DNA of 64,000 nucleotides from JBBSUQ01 sp964389755 (GTDB lineage: Bacteria; Bacteroidota; Bacteroidia; Flavobacteriales_D; Crocinitomicaceae): positions 1-64,000 of the forward strand of contig CAYMEW010000003.1 of NCBI GenBank assembly GCA_964389755.1, in the 5' to 3' direction. Positions 51,190 through 59,013 of the stretch are shown in pieces. Position 1 is the stretch's first letter. Every line of letters begins with the position of its first letter. The position numbers and the translations under genes are program-made. A model generated the notes under the pieces. It did not search any database and had not been told where the DNA came from. It saw nothing but the letters and a program-made list of their open reading frames with translations.

Positions 51190-52515
51190 ATGAAACGTTT
51201 TATACAGAATATCAAGAACATTTGGAAAGTTGAAGAACTGAGAAAGCGCATCCTTTTGACGCTTTCTCTGATTCTTGTTTACCGAATCGGTTCTTTCATC
51301 ATTTTACCCGGCGTTAATTACGACGCGCTTACGAAGGATTCGGGCAGTGAAAACGCGCTCGAAACTTTGTTGTCGCTCTTTTCCGGGGGTGGTTTTACAA
51401 ACGCCTCCGTGATGGCGCTCGGGATTATGCCCTACATCAGTGCATCGATCATTATGCAGCTGCTCGGAATGGCTGTTCCGGCTGTGCAGAAGATGCAACA
51501 GGAGGGGGAGTCTGGTAGAAAACGGATCAATAACTTCACTCGCATCCTGACCATCATTATCTGTGCATTACAGGCACCGGGTTACCTTTCGCTCTATGTA
51601 TCGAACAAAGGTGCACTGCCTGCTGATGCAGGAACGTTCTGGTGGACGCAGACGATCATTGTCCTCATCGCAGGTTCGATGTTTGCTGTGTGGCTGGGTG
51701 AGCGTATTACGGACCGCGGTATCGGAAACGGAATCTCCCTGCTCATTACCGTCGGTATCCTGAGTCGCCTCCCGGGTGCGTTCGTTTCAGAGATCGGTAT
51801 CAACAACAACCTCATTATGATCATCGCGGAGATCGTGGCGTTCATGGTGGTGGTGATGGGAACCGTGCTGATCGTACAGGGCGTACGCCGCATTCCGCTG
51901 AACACTGCCAAGCGCGTGGTCGGTTCACGTGCGGTTGACGACCAGGGAGCACGCAGCTACCTGCCGATCAAAGTAAACGCAAGTGGAGTGATGCCGATCA
52001 TTTTTGCACAGGCGATCATGACGATCCCGGTTATGGTATTCGGTTCCACCCAGGGTGGTAACTGGTTCCAAAGCACCATCGGTAATATGTACGGATGGAG
52101 TTACAACCTGCTGCTTGCACTGCTGATCATCGTGTTTACATATTTTTACACGGCGATCATGATCAACCCGCGGAAGATTGCGGACGATCTGAAACGCAGT
52201 GGCGGTTTCATTCCGGGTGTACGTCCGGGTGAAGAAACGGCAGAATACATCGATAAACTCGTTTCGCGGATTACGTTCCCGGGATCTTTGTTCCTGGCGA
52301 TCGTGGCGATCCTCCCGGCGATTGCATTTCTGGCAGGTGTGAACCAGGCCTTTGCAATGTTCTTCGGTGGAACCTCGCTGCTGATCATGGTGGGCGTGGT
52401 GCTCGATACACTGCAACAGATCGAATCGTACCTGTTAAGCCGTCACATGGACGGATTGATGGAAGGTACGCGTGTACGTGGCAGACGAGCGGCAAACGAA
52501 TTATCCGGATTTTAA
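51190..52515 (+). CDS. secY: Protein translocase subunit SecY
   Basis: 441 residues with ten membrane helices; the plug and pore-ring region includes LETLLSLFSGGGFTNASVMALGIMPYISASIIMQLL, and the cytoplasmic loop has YIDKLVSRITFPGS. It forms the inner membrane channel through which unfolded preproteins pass with SecE, SecG and SecA. All the secreted proteins in this window depend on it. It directly precedes infA, without adk or map between. Confidence 0.98.
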   Translation: MKRFIQNIKNIWKVEELRKRILLTLSLILVYRIGSFIILPGVNYDALTKDSGSENALETLLSLFSGGGFTNASVMALGIMPYISASIIMQLLGMAVPAVQKMQQEGESGRKRINNFTRILTIIICALQAPGYLSLYVSNKGALPADAGTFWWTQTIIVLIAGSMFAVWLGERITDRGIGNGISLLITVGILSRLPGAFVSEIGINNNLIMIIAEIVAFMVVVMGTVLIVQGVRRIPLNTAKRVVGSRAVDDQGARSYLPIKVNASGVMPIIFAQAIMTIPVMVFGSTQGGNWFQSTIGNMYGWSYNLLLALLIIVFTYFYTAIMINPRKIADDLKRSGGFIPGVRPGEETAEYIDKLVSRITFPGSLFLAIVAILPAIAFLAGVNQAFAMFFGGTSLLIMVGVVLDTLQQIESYLLSRHMDGLMEGTRVRGRRAANELSGF

Positions 52516-52518
52516 GAT

Positions 52519-52737
52519 ATGGCTAAACAAGCATCAATAGAACAGGATGGAGTGATCATCGAAGCGTTGTCGAACGCCATGTTCCGCGTGGAGTTGGAGA
52601 ACGGACACGTGATCACAGCACACATTTCCGGAAAGATGAGGATGTTTTACATTAAGATCCTTCCGGGGGACCGTGTGAAAGTGGAAATGTCTCCTTACGA
52701 CCTTACGAAGGGACGCATTTCGTTCAGGTATAAATAG
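52519..52737 (+). CDS. infA: Translation initiation factor IF-1
   Basis: 72 residues, an S1-like OB fold (MAKQASIEQDGVIIEALSNAMFRVELENGHVITAHISGKMRMFYIKILPGDRVKVEMSPYDLTKGRISFRYK). It binds the ribosomal A site during initiation and cooperates with IF-2 and IF-3. It is 3 bases after secY. Length and sequence are typical. Confidence 0.98.
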   Translation: MAKQASIEQDGVIIEALSNAMFRVELENGHVITAHISGKMRMFYIKILPGDRVKVEMSPYDLTKGRISFRYK

Positions 52738-52761
52738 GAATTTTCCTTAAAAAGAAGAAAA

Positions 52762-52878
52762 ATGAAAGTTAGAGCTTCAGTAAAAAAACGATCGGCTGAT
52801 TGCAAGATCGTGAAACGAAAAGGAAGAGTTTACGTGATTAACAAAAAGAATCCGAAACTTAAACAAAGACAAGGGTAA
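52762..52878 (+). CDS. rpmJ: 50S ribosomal protein L36, zinc-ligand-free form
   Basis: 38 residues (MKVRASVKKRSADCKIVKRK, continuing to LKQRQG). The usual zinc ligands of L36 are Cys11, Cys14, Cys27 and His32. Here three of the four positions differ (Ser in place of Cys11, Asn in place of Cys27, Lys in place of His32), and only Cys14 remains. It is therefore the zinc-independent variant, which zinc-rich conditions do not favour but many genomes carry. Placement after infA and before rpsM is canonical. Confidence 0.93.
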   Translation: MKVRASVKKRSADCKIVKRKGRVYVINKKNPKLKQRQG

Positions 52879-52890
52879 TATAAAGTAAGT

Positions 52891-53265
52891 ATGGCACGTA
52901 TTGCAGGTATAGATTTACCAAAAAACAAGCGAGGTGTAATCGGATTGACTTACATCTTTGGAATCGGTCGCAGCACGGCTCAGGACATTCTGGCGAAAGC
53001 AGGAGTGGATGAGAACGTGAAAGTACAGGACTGGTCGGATGAGCAACTCGGTGAGATTCGTAACGCAGTGAACGAGATCAAAACCGAAGGTCAGCTTCGT
53101 TCGGAGATCCAGCTGAACATCAAACGACTGATGGATATCGGTTGTCAGCGCGGAATTCGCCACAGAGCAGGCCTGCCGCTGCGCGGTCAGCGTACCAAGA
53201 ACAACTCGCGTACAAGAAAAGGTAAACGAAAAACAGTTGCTAATAAGAAGAAAGCGACTAAATAA
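52891..53265 (+). CDS. rpsM: 30S ribosomal protein S13
   Basis: 124 residues (MARIAGIDLPKNKRGVIGLTYIFGIGRSTAQDILAKAGV, then RGIRHRAGLPLRGQRTKNNSRTRKGKRKTV). It lies in the 30S head, contacting L5 and the P-site tRNA. It opens the alpha-type block. The basic tail is normal in length. Confidence 0.98.
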   Translation: MARIAGIDLPKNKRGVIGLTYIFGIGRSTAQDILAKAGVDENVKVQDWSDEQLGEIRNAVNEIKTEGQLRSEIQLNIKRLMDIGCQRGIRHRAGLPLRGQRTKNNSRTRKGKRKTVANKKKATK

Positions 53266-53297
53266 CAAGCGTTAGCGCAGTTAATAAATTAGTATAA

Positions 53298-53684
53298 ATG
53301 GCAAAGTCGAATCAAAAGAAGAAGAAAAACGTCAAAGTAGACGCGGCTGGGGAAGCGCACATTCAGGCTACCTTCAACAACGTGATTATTTCTTTGACGA
53401 ACAACGCAGGTCAGGTTATTTCCTGGTCTTCGGCTGGAAAAATGGGCTTCAAAGGTTCTAAAAAGAACACGCCTTACGCGGCACAGGTTGCAGCGGAAAA
53501 TGCGGCGAAAGAAGCACATGACTTCGGATTACGTAGAGTAAAGGTGTATGTGAAAGGACCGGGTGGAGGACGTGAGTCTGCAATTCGTTCCCTGCACAAC
53601 AACGGCATTGAAGTAACAGAGATCATCGATGTTACTCCGCTTCCGCACAACGGATGTCGTCCACCGAAAAGAAGACGAGTTTAA
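53298..53684 (+). CDS. rpsK: 30S ribosomal protein S11
   Basis: 128 residues (MAKSNQKKKKNVKVDAAGEAHIQATFNNVIISLTNNAGQVISWSSAGKMGFKGSKKNTPYAAQVAAENAAKEA, ending TPLPHNGCRPPKRRRV). It forms the platform near the mRNA exit and the E site. The conserved C-terminal HNGCRPPKRRRV is intact. Confidence 0.98.
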   Translation: MAKSNQKKKKNVKVDAAGEAHIQATFNNVIISLTNNAGQVISWSSAGKMGFKGSKKNTPYAAQVAAENAAKEAHDFGLRRVKVYVKGPGGGRESAIRSLHNNGIEVTEIIDVTPLPHNGCRPPKRRRV

Positions 53685-53701
53685 TCAGCAATAAATGATC
53701 C

Positions 53702-53755
53702 GGAGGACAGTTACAGATTATCGAAGGAGTAAGCCTTAATTCATAATCGTCCTCC
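53702..53755 (+). promoter_or_regulatory. Structured RNA element before rpsD, possible ribosomal protein leader
   Basis: Three nested helices can form: GGAGGAC (53702-53708) with GTCCTCC (53749-53755), GATTAT (53716-53721) with ATAATC (53743-53748), and a short AAGG-CCTT apex. A seven-base bulge (AGTTACA) separates the first two on the 5' side. There is no T-run, so it is not a simple terminator. Ribosomal protein S4 commonly controls its own synthesis through mRNA structures, so an S4-binding leader is the natural hypothesis. Confidence 0.55.
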
Positions 53756-53771
53756 TCAATTAACTAATAAA

Positions 53772-54380
53772 ATGGCAAGATACACAGGACCAAAATCCAA
53801 AATCGCGCGTCGTTTCAAGGACCCTATCTTCGGGCCGGACAAAGCGCTTGACAGAAGAAGCTACGGACCGGGTCAACACGGACCGTCCAAGCGAAGAGGT
53901 GGAAAGCAATCGGAATATGCGATCCAGCTCGGTGAAAAACAAAAAGCAAAATATACATACGGTATATTGGAGCGTCAGTTTGCAAACATGTTCGAAAAGG
54001 CATCCCGCATGAAAGGGATCACCGGTGAGAACCTCCTGCAGTTGTGTGAAACACGTCTCGACAACGTGGTTTTCCGCCTCGGAATCGCACCTTCACGCAG
54101 AGCAGCGCGCCAATTCGTGTCTCATAAACACATTACTGTAAACGGAGAAGTCGTGAACATTCCTTCATACCACCTGAAAGTGGGTGATGTTGTGGGAGTA
54201 CGTGAGAAATCAAAATCTCTGGAAGCCATTACAGCTTCACTGTCTGCGAGCAGTAAAAAACAAGACTGGTTAGACTGGAATAACTCCGGACTTTCAGGAA
54301 CTGTCCTCAGCGTGCCTTCACGCGACATGATCCCTGAAAACATCAAGGAGCAGCTAATCGTCGAATTGTATTCTAAATAA
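53772..54380 (+). CDS. rpsD: 30S ribosomal protein S4
   Basis: 202 residues (MARYTGPKSKIARRFKDPIFGPDKALDRRSYGPGQHGPSKRRGGKQSEYAIQLGEKQKAKYTYG, then the S4 RNA-binding domain LCETRLDNVVFRLGIAPSRRAARQFVSHKHITVNGEVVNIPS). It initiates 30S body assembly and is a translational repressor in many bacteria. It is preceded by a structured 87-base intergenic region, unlike the tight spacing of its neighbours. Confidence 0.98.
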   Translation: MARYTGPKSKIARRFKDPIFGPDKALDRRSYGPGQHGPSKRRGGKQSEYAIQLGEKQKAKYTYGILERQFANMFEKASRMKGITGENLLQLCETRLDNVVFRLGIAPSRRAARQFVSHKHITVNGEVVNIPSYHLKVGDVVGVREKSKSLEAITASLSASSKKQDWLDWNNSGLSGTVLSVPSRDMIPENIKEQLIVELYSK

Positions 54381-54396
54381 AAAATAAAGCATTAAC

Positions 54397-55389
54397 ATGG
54401 CAATTCTAGACTTCCAAAAACCGGACAAGGTTATAATGATTCAATCAGATGAGCACCAGGGACAATTCGAATTCCGTCCGCTGGAGCCTGGTTATGGAAT
54501 CACAGTTGGTAATGCACTGCGTCGAATTCTGCTTTCTTCGCTTGAAGGTTTTGCAATTGCTTCTGTGCGTATAGAGGGTGCCGATCACGAATTCACAACG
54601 ATCAAGGGTGTTGTGGAAGACGTTACCGAGATTATCCTGAATCTCAAACAGGTGCGTTTTAAACAACAAATCGAAGGAACGGACAGTGAAACGGTTATCG
54701 TTTCCGTATCCGGTCAGGATAAGCTCACAGCCGGCGATCTGGGCAAGTTTACCTCTGCCTTCCAGGTGTTGAATCCGGATCTGGTGATCTGTAACATGGA
54801 ATCTTCAGTAAAACTGGAAATGGAACTTTCGATCGTTAAAGGTCGCGGGTACTATCCGGCAGAAGAAAACAAGGTAAACGGTGCGCCGTTCGGAACCATC
54901 TTCATTGACTCGATCTTTACACCGATCAAGAACGTGAAGTATGCGATCGAAAACTACCGCGTTGAGCAAAAGACCGACTACGAAAAACTCGTGATCGATA
55001 TTACGACCGATGGATCAGTCCACCCCAAAGATGCACTGAAGGAAGCGGCCAAAATCCTCATTCACCACTTCATGCTGTTCTCAGATGAGCGCATTACGCT
55101 CGACAGCGAAGTAAAAGCAGAAACCGAGGAGTTTGATGAAACTTCACTGCACATGCGACAACTCCTGAAAACCAAGCTGGTTGATATGGATCTGTCTGTT
55201 CGTGCCCTGAATTGTTTGAAAGCTGCCGATGTGGAAACACTGGGCGATTTGGTTTCTTACAACAAGAACGATTTGTTGAAATTCCGAAACTTCGGTAAGA
55301 AATCCCTCACTGAACTCGAAGACCTCGTGGACAGTAAAGGTCTTACTTTCGGAATGAATGTGGCCAAATATAAATTGGATAAAGATTAA
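54397..55389 (+). CDS. rpoA: DNA-directed RNA polymerase subunit alpha
   Basis: 330 residues. The N-terminal assembly domain (FRPLEPGYGITVGNALRRILLSSLEGFAIASVRIEGADHEFTTIKGVVEDVTEIILNLK) and the C-terminal domain for UP elements and activators (DLSVRALNCLKAADVETLGDLVSYNKNDLLKFRNFGKKSLTELEDLV) are both complete. It scaffolds assembly of the polymerase core. Length is typical for Bacteroidota. Confidence 0.99.
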   Translation: MAILDFQKPDKVIMIQSDEHQGQFEFRPLEPGYGITVGNALRRILLSSLEGFAIASVRIEGADHEFTTIKGVVEDVTEIILNLKQVRFKQQIEGTDSETVIVSVSGQDKLTAGDLGKFTSAFQVLNPDLVICNMESSVKLEMELSIVKGRGYYPAEENKVNGAPFGTIFIDSIFTPIKNVKYAIENYRVEQKTDYEKLVIDITTDGSVHPKDALKEAAKILIHHFMLFSDERITLDSEVKAETEEFDETSLHMRQLLKTKLVDMDLSVRALNCLKAADVETLGDLVSYNKNDLLKFRNFGKKSLTELEDLVDSKGLTFGMNVAKYKLDKD

Positions 55390-55410
55390 TCGCATTAAGA
55401 AAATTTTGAG

Positions 55411-56004
55411 ATGAGACACGGTAAAAAAATAAATCATTTAGGTAGAAAATCTGCGCACCGTAGCGCGATGCTATCTAATATGGCCTGCTCCCTGATCACG
55501 CACAAGCGTATCAACACGACTGTTGCCAAAGCAAAAGCACTGCGTGTATTCGTGGAGCCGCTGCTCACAAAGTCAAAAGAAGATTCTACACACTCACGTC
55601 GTACGGTATTCAGTTACCTGCAAAATAAAGACGTGGTTTCTGAACTCTTCCGCGACGTTGCTCCGAAAATCGCGGACCGTCCGGGTGGATACACACGCAT
55701 CATCCGTACAGGTTACCGCCTCGGTGATAACGCGGAAATGTGTATGATCGAACTGGTTGACTTCAACGAACTGTATACGAAAGATACATCGAAGAAAACA
55801 ACACGTCGTTCACGTCGTGGAGGTGGTACTAAAAAAGCAGAAGATTCTGCTGAAGAAACTACTGAAACAACAGAAGCAACGGCTGCCGCAGCGGAAGAGA
55901 CTGCTCCGGAAGCTGAAGCAACTACTGAGGAATCGAAAGCAGAGGCTACTGACGAAACAACGGAGGAGCCGAAAGCTGACGACGAAACAAAAGATAAGGA
56001 ATGA
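55411..56004 (+). CDS. rplQ: 50S ribosomal protein L17 with a long acidic C-terminal tail
   Basis: 197 residues. The first ~125 are standard L17 (MRHGKKINHLGRKSAHRSAMLSNMACSLITHKRINTTVAKAKALR, then PGGYTRIIRTGYRLGDNAEMCMIELVDFN). From about residue 130 a low-complexity tail follows, made almost only of Ala, Glu, Thr, Lys, Ser and Asp. Tails of this kind occur in L17 of other Bacteroidota; here it is about 60 residues. It is last in the ribosomal cluster and a terminator follows. Confidence 0.95.
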   Translation: MRHGKKINHLGRKSAHRSAMLSNMACSLITHKRINTTVAKAKALRVFVEPLLTKSKEDSTHSRRTVFSYLQNKDVVSELFRDVAPKIADRPGGYTRIIRTGYRLGDNAEMCMIELVDFNELYTKDTSKKTTRRSRRGGGTKKAEDSAEETTETTEATAAAAEETAPEAEATTEESKAEATDETTEEPKADDETKDKE

Positions 56005-56019
56005 TATTTTCCGCATGAT

Positions 56020-56053
56020 AAAAAAGGGTAATGGTGGCATTACCCTTTTTTTA
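56020..56053 (+). terminator. Rho-independent terminator of the ribosomal cluster
   Basis: AAAAAAGGGTAATG and CATTACCCTTTTTT pair around a short GTGG loop and run into T residues, 15 bases after the rplQ stop codon. Confidence 0.9.
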
Positions 56054-56088
56054 TATCCTGTCGGGAAGAATGTATAGTTTGAAAATTC

Positions 56089-56096
56089 TAACTTTG
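56089..56096 (+). promoter_or_regulatory. Candidate -7 box of carA
   Basis: TAACTTTG matches the TAnnTTTG consensus, 15 bases before the carA start, just downstream of the rplQ terminator. No convincing TTG at the usual distance was found. Confidence 0.4.
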
Positions 56097-56111
56097 CAAA
56101 AACATTTGTGC

Positions 56112-57215
56112 ATGGAAGAAAGAAAGCCGGCCGTCCTGATACTGGAAGACGGTACTGTTTTTCACGGAAGAGCTACGGGCCACATCGGCACCACAACAGG
56201 TGAAATCGCATTTAACACCGGTATGACCGGTTATCAGGAAGTTTTTACGGATCCTTCGTACTACGGCCAGATCCTCGTAATGAACACCGCACACATTGGG
56301 AATTACGGTGTGCATCGTGAAGAAGTTGAGTCGGAAACCATCAAGATCTCGGGGCTGATCACCAAAAAATTCTCGGAAGGATTTTCACGCGTTGCAGCGT
56401 ATGAGTCACTCGAAGATCTCATGAAAGAGCAGGAGAAAGTAGGAATCACCGATGTCGACACGCGCGCGCTCGTAAGACATATCCGAAACGCCGGGGCCAT
56501 GAATGCACTTATTTCATCCGAAGATCGTCCGATCGATGAACTGAAGGCCATTTTAAAAGAGGTGCCTTCTATGGAAGGACTTGAACTTTCCTCCAAAGTA
56601 AGCGCCCCAGAGTCATTTACCGTTACACCGGAAAATGTCGAGTTTAAAGTTGCATTGCTCGACCTGGGAGTCAAAAAGAACATCATTCGCTGCCTGACCG
56701 AACGTAATTGCGAAGTGAAAGTGTTTCCGATGAATGCTTCGCTGGAAGATATAGCAGCCTACGAGCCGGACGGGATCATGCTTTCCAATGGTCCGGGGGA
56801 TCCGGCGGCAATGCCTGAAACGATCAATAAAGTCGGAGATATGGTCAATAGTGGTAAACCGATCTTCGGAATTTGCCTTGGCCACCAGGTTCTCGGACTC
56901 AGCCAGGGACTGAAAACTACAAAAATGTTTAACGGTCACCGTGGGATCAATCATCCGATAATTAACCTCACAACCGGGAAAGGTGAGATCACTTCGCAGA
57001 ACCACGGTTTTGTGATTTCCCGGGAAAGTATTGAAGCTAATTCAGAGATTGAGCTCACACACGTACACCTCAATGATGATACGGTGGCTGGAATTCAACT
57101 GAAGGGTAAACCTGTGTTTTCGGTACAGTATCACCCGGAAGCGTCCGCAGGACCGCATGATTCGCGCTACCTCTTCGACCGTTTTATTGAAAACATGAAA
57201 AGTTCAAGAAAATGA
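56112..57215 (+). CDS. carA: Carbamoyl-phosphate synthase small subunit
   Basis: 367 residues from the ATG at 56112 (MEERKPAVLILEDGTVFHG); a longer frame from 56031 starts inside the terminator. It is the glutaminase subunit that releases ammonia from glutamine for carbamoyl phosphate, used in arginine and pyrimidine synthesis. The N-terminal CarA domain contains GEIAFNTGMTGYQEVFTDPSYYGQI. The class I amidotransferase domain has the nucleophile FGICLGHQVLG (Cys about 254) and HPEASAGPHD (His about 341, Glu about 343). carB is not adjacent. The last four bases overlap the eno start codon. Confidence 0.97.
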   Translation: MEERKPAVLILEDGTVFHGRATGHIGTTTGEIAFNTGMTGYQEVFTDPSYYGQILVMNTAHIGNYGVHREEVESETIKISGLITKKFSEGFSRVAAYESLEDLMKEQEKVGITDVDTRALVRHIRNAGAMNALISSEDRPIDELKAILKEVPSMEGLELSSKVSAPESFTVTPENVEFKVALLDLGVKKNIIRCLTERNCEVKVFPMNASLEDIAAYEPDGIMLSNGPGDPAAMPETINKVGDMVNSGKPIFGICLGHQVLGLSQGLKTTKMFNGHRGINHPIINLTTGKGEITSQNHGFVISRESIEANSEIELTHVHLNDDTVAGIQLKGKPVFSVQYHPEASAGPHDSRYLFDRFIENMKSSRK

Positions 57216-58492
57216 CTAAAATTAACAAATTACATGCACGTCAGATCCTCGATTCACGCGGAAACCCCACGATTGAAGTAGAGGCTTTTGCAGATAACGG
57301 GATGATGGCGCGGGCTGCCGTTCCTTCCGGAGCTTCTACCGGTGTACACGAGGCAGTGGAACTGCGAGACGGTGACAACTCCAGATACCTTGGCAAAGGC
57401 GTTCTAAAGGCGGTGGAAACAGTAAACGGAACGATCAACGACCTCCTGAAAGGAAAAGACGTTTGCGCACAGGAAGAAATTGACCGCGCCATGATCGAGG
57501 CTGACGGAACGGAGAATAAATCGAATTTCGGGGCAAATGCCATCCTGGGAACTTCCCTGGCGATTGCTCATTTGGGAGCGAAAAGCAAACAACAAAGCCT
57601 TTACCGATATCTCGGTGGAGAGGAAGCAGTGATCATGCCCGTACCGATGATGAACATCCTTAACGGAGGGTCACACGCAGATAACCGCATCGATATCCAG
57701 GAATTTATGGTGATGCCCTTCGGAGCGTCTTCCTTTTCAGAAGGACTGCGATGGGGAACCGAGATATTTCATTACCTGAAAGGCGTTTTGAAAGCGGGCA
57801 AGATGTCGACCAATGTCGGAGACGAAGGAGGTTTTGCCCCGAATTTGGGTTCTAACGAAGAAGCGATCGAAGTGGTACTTCAGGCAATTGAGAAAGCAGG
57901 TTTTAAAGCCGGAAAAGACGTATATATCGCATTGGATGCTGCCTCTTCGGAATTTTACCAGGATGGAAAATACGTGTTCGAATCTACCGGAGAATCACGC
58001 ACTTCTGCAGAAATGGTCGATTACTGGGCTGACTGGTGTTCAAAATACCCGATTATTTCCATCGAAGACGGCCTGGCGGAAGATGACTGGGAGGGCTGGA
58101 AACTGGCGACCGAAAAACTCGGTTCGAAGATCCAGCTTGTCGGTGACGACCTGTTTGTGACCAACACAAAACGACTCCAACGCGGAATTGAAGGCCACAT
58201 TGCCAATTCGATCCTTGTTAAAGTAAACCAGATCGGTTCGCTCACTGAAACGATCGAAGCGGTGAATATGGCTCATAAGAATGGCTATACCTCTGTGATG
58301 AGTCATCGAAGCGGAGAAACCGAAGACAGCACGATCGCTGATCTGGCCGTGGCCCTAAGTTGCGGACAGATCAAAACGGGATCTGCTTCCCGAAGCGACC
58401 GTATGGCGAAATACAACCAGTTACTCCGCATCGAAGAAGAACTCGGTTCGAAAGCAGTTTATGGACGCCATGATTTTCGATTTTTGAAGTAG
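57212..58492 (+). CDS. eno: Enolase
   Basis: 426 residues. It converts 2-phosphoglycerate to phosphoenolpyruvate in glycolysis. Conserved features are the N-terminal ARQILDSRGNPTIEVE, AVPSGASTGVHEAVELRDGD (with the mobile loop Ser), SNFGANAILGTSLA, and the metal site (ALDAASSEFY, IEDGLAEDDWEGW, VGDDLFVTN). The signature LVKVNQIGSLTETIEA and MSHRSGETEDSTIADLAV complete the set. All catalytic residues appear intact. It overlaps carA by four bases (ATGA), so the two are translated from one transcript. Confidence 0.99.
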   Translation: MTKINKLHARQILDSRGNPTIEVEAFADNGMMARAAVPSGASTGVHEAVELRDGDNSRYLGKGVLKAVETVNGTINDLLKGKDVCAQEEIDRAMIEADGTENKSNFGANAILGTSLAIAHLGAKSKQQSLYRYLGGEEAVIMPVPMMNILNGGSHADNRIDIQEFMVMPFGASSFSEGLRWGTEIFHYLKGVLKAGKMSTNVGDEGGFAPNLGSNEEAIEVVLQAIEKAGFKAGKDVYIALDAASSEFYQDGKYVFESTGESRTSAEMVDYWADWCSKYPIISIEDGLAEDDWEGWKLATEKLGSKIQLVGDDLFVTNTKRLQRGIEGHIANSILVKVNQIGSLTETIEAVNMAHKNGYTSVMSHRSGETEDSTIADLAVALSCGQIKTGSASRSDRMAKYNQLLRIEEELGSKAVYGRHDFRFLK

Positions 58493-58524
58493 GGATCAAT
58501 ACACGAACAGCTTGTTTTATTTTT

Positions 58525-58553
58525 AACGGACAGATTTAAATTTGTCCGTTTTT
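58525..58553 (+). terminator. Rho-independent terminator after eno
   Basis: AACGGACA (58525-58532) pairs with TGTCCGTT (58543-58550), and the loop sequence can extend the stem with AT pairs. T residues follow. It lies 32 bases after the eno stop codon. Confidence 0.8.
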
Positions 58554-58634
58554 ACGTTTTAGGCGTCCAAATTAAATTTCTGTTAAATAATAAGGCAACC
58601 CATACCTGTGATAAGTCGTTAAGAAAGCAAACCC

Positions 58635-59000
58635 ATGAAAAATCGTGATATGAAAAAACTACTTCTTTTATTTGCTTTGATCCTTTCAGGCATAGCTTAT
58701 TCACAGGTAAGTCAGCAGGCGAGCGAGACTCACTTATTTGCACAGGGTATTTTCGATTTGCAGTCGGAAGACGAAATGCGGGATCTGCAGTCTGAAATGC
58801 AGCAAAATCCGAATATCGAAGTGGTACGGCTCGACCATCATTCAGGACGATTTTTTATTCTCACCAGGAATATAAACACGCTGACGGAGGCGGAACTCCG
58901 GAGTTGGTTCGGAAGCTACGGAACGCTTCCCGGATGTATTCAAATTGGTGTACATGGTGTTGATATGGTAAAACCTTTTCCGTTTACGGACTGCCAATAA
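58635..59000 (+). CDS. Small secreted protein of unknown function
   Basis: 121 residues; an in-frame ATG at 58650 gives a cleaner signal peptide (MKKLLLLFALILSGIAYSQ) and could be the real start. The mature protein of about 95 residues is a compact alpha/beta fragment (LQSEDEMRDLQSEMQQNPNIEVVRLDHHSGRFFILTRN), resembling small ferredoxin-like folds. No family is recognised. It lies 13 bases upstream of a large T9SS-type protein and has a counterpart at 61639, so it probably helps or partners its large neighbour. That is inference. Confidence 0.65.
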   Translation: MKNRDMKKLLLLFALILSGIAYSQVSQQASETHLFAQGIFDLQSEDEMRDLQSEMQQNPNIEVVRLDHHSGRFFILTRNINTLTEAELRSWFGSYGTLPGCIQIGVHGVDMVKPFPFTDCQ

Positions 59001-59013
59001 ATAAGCCACTATT

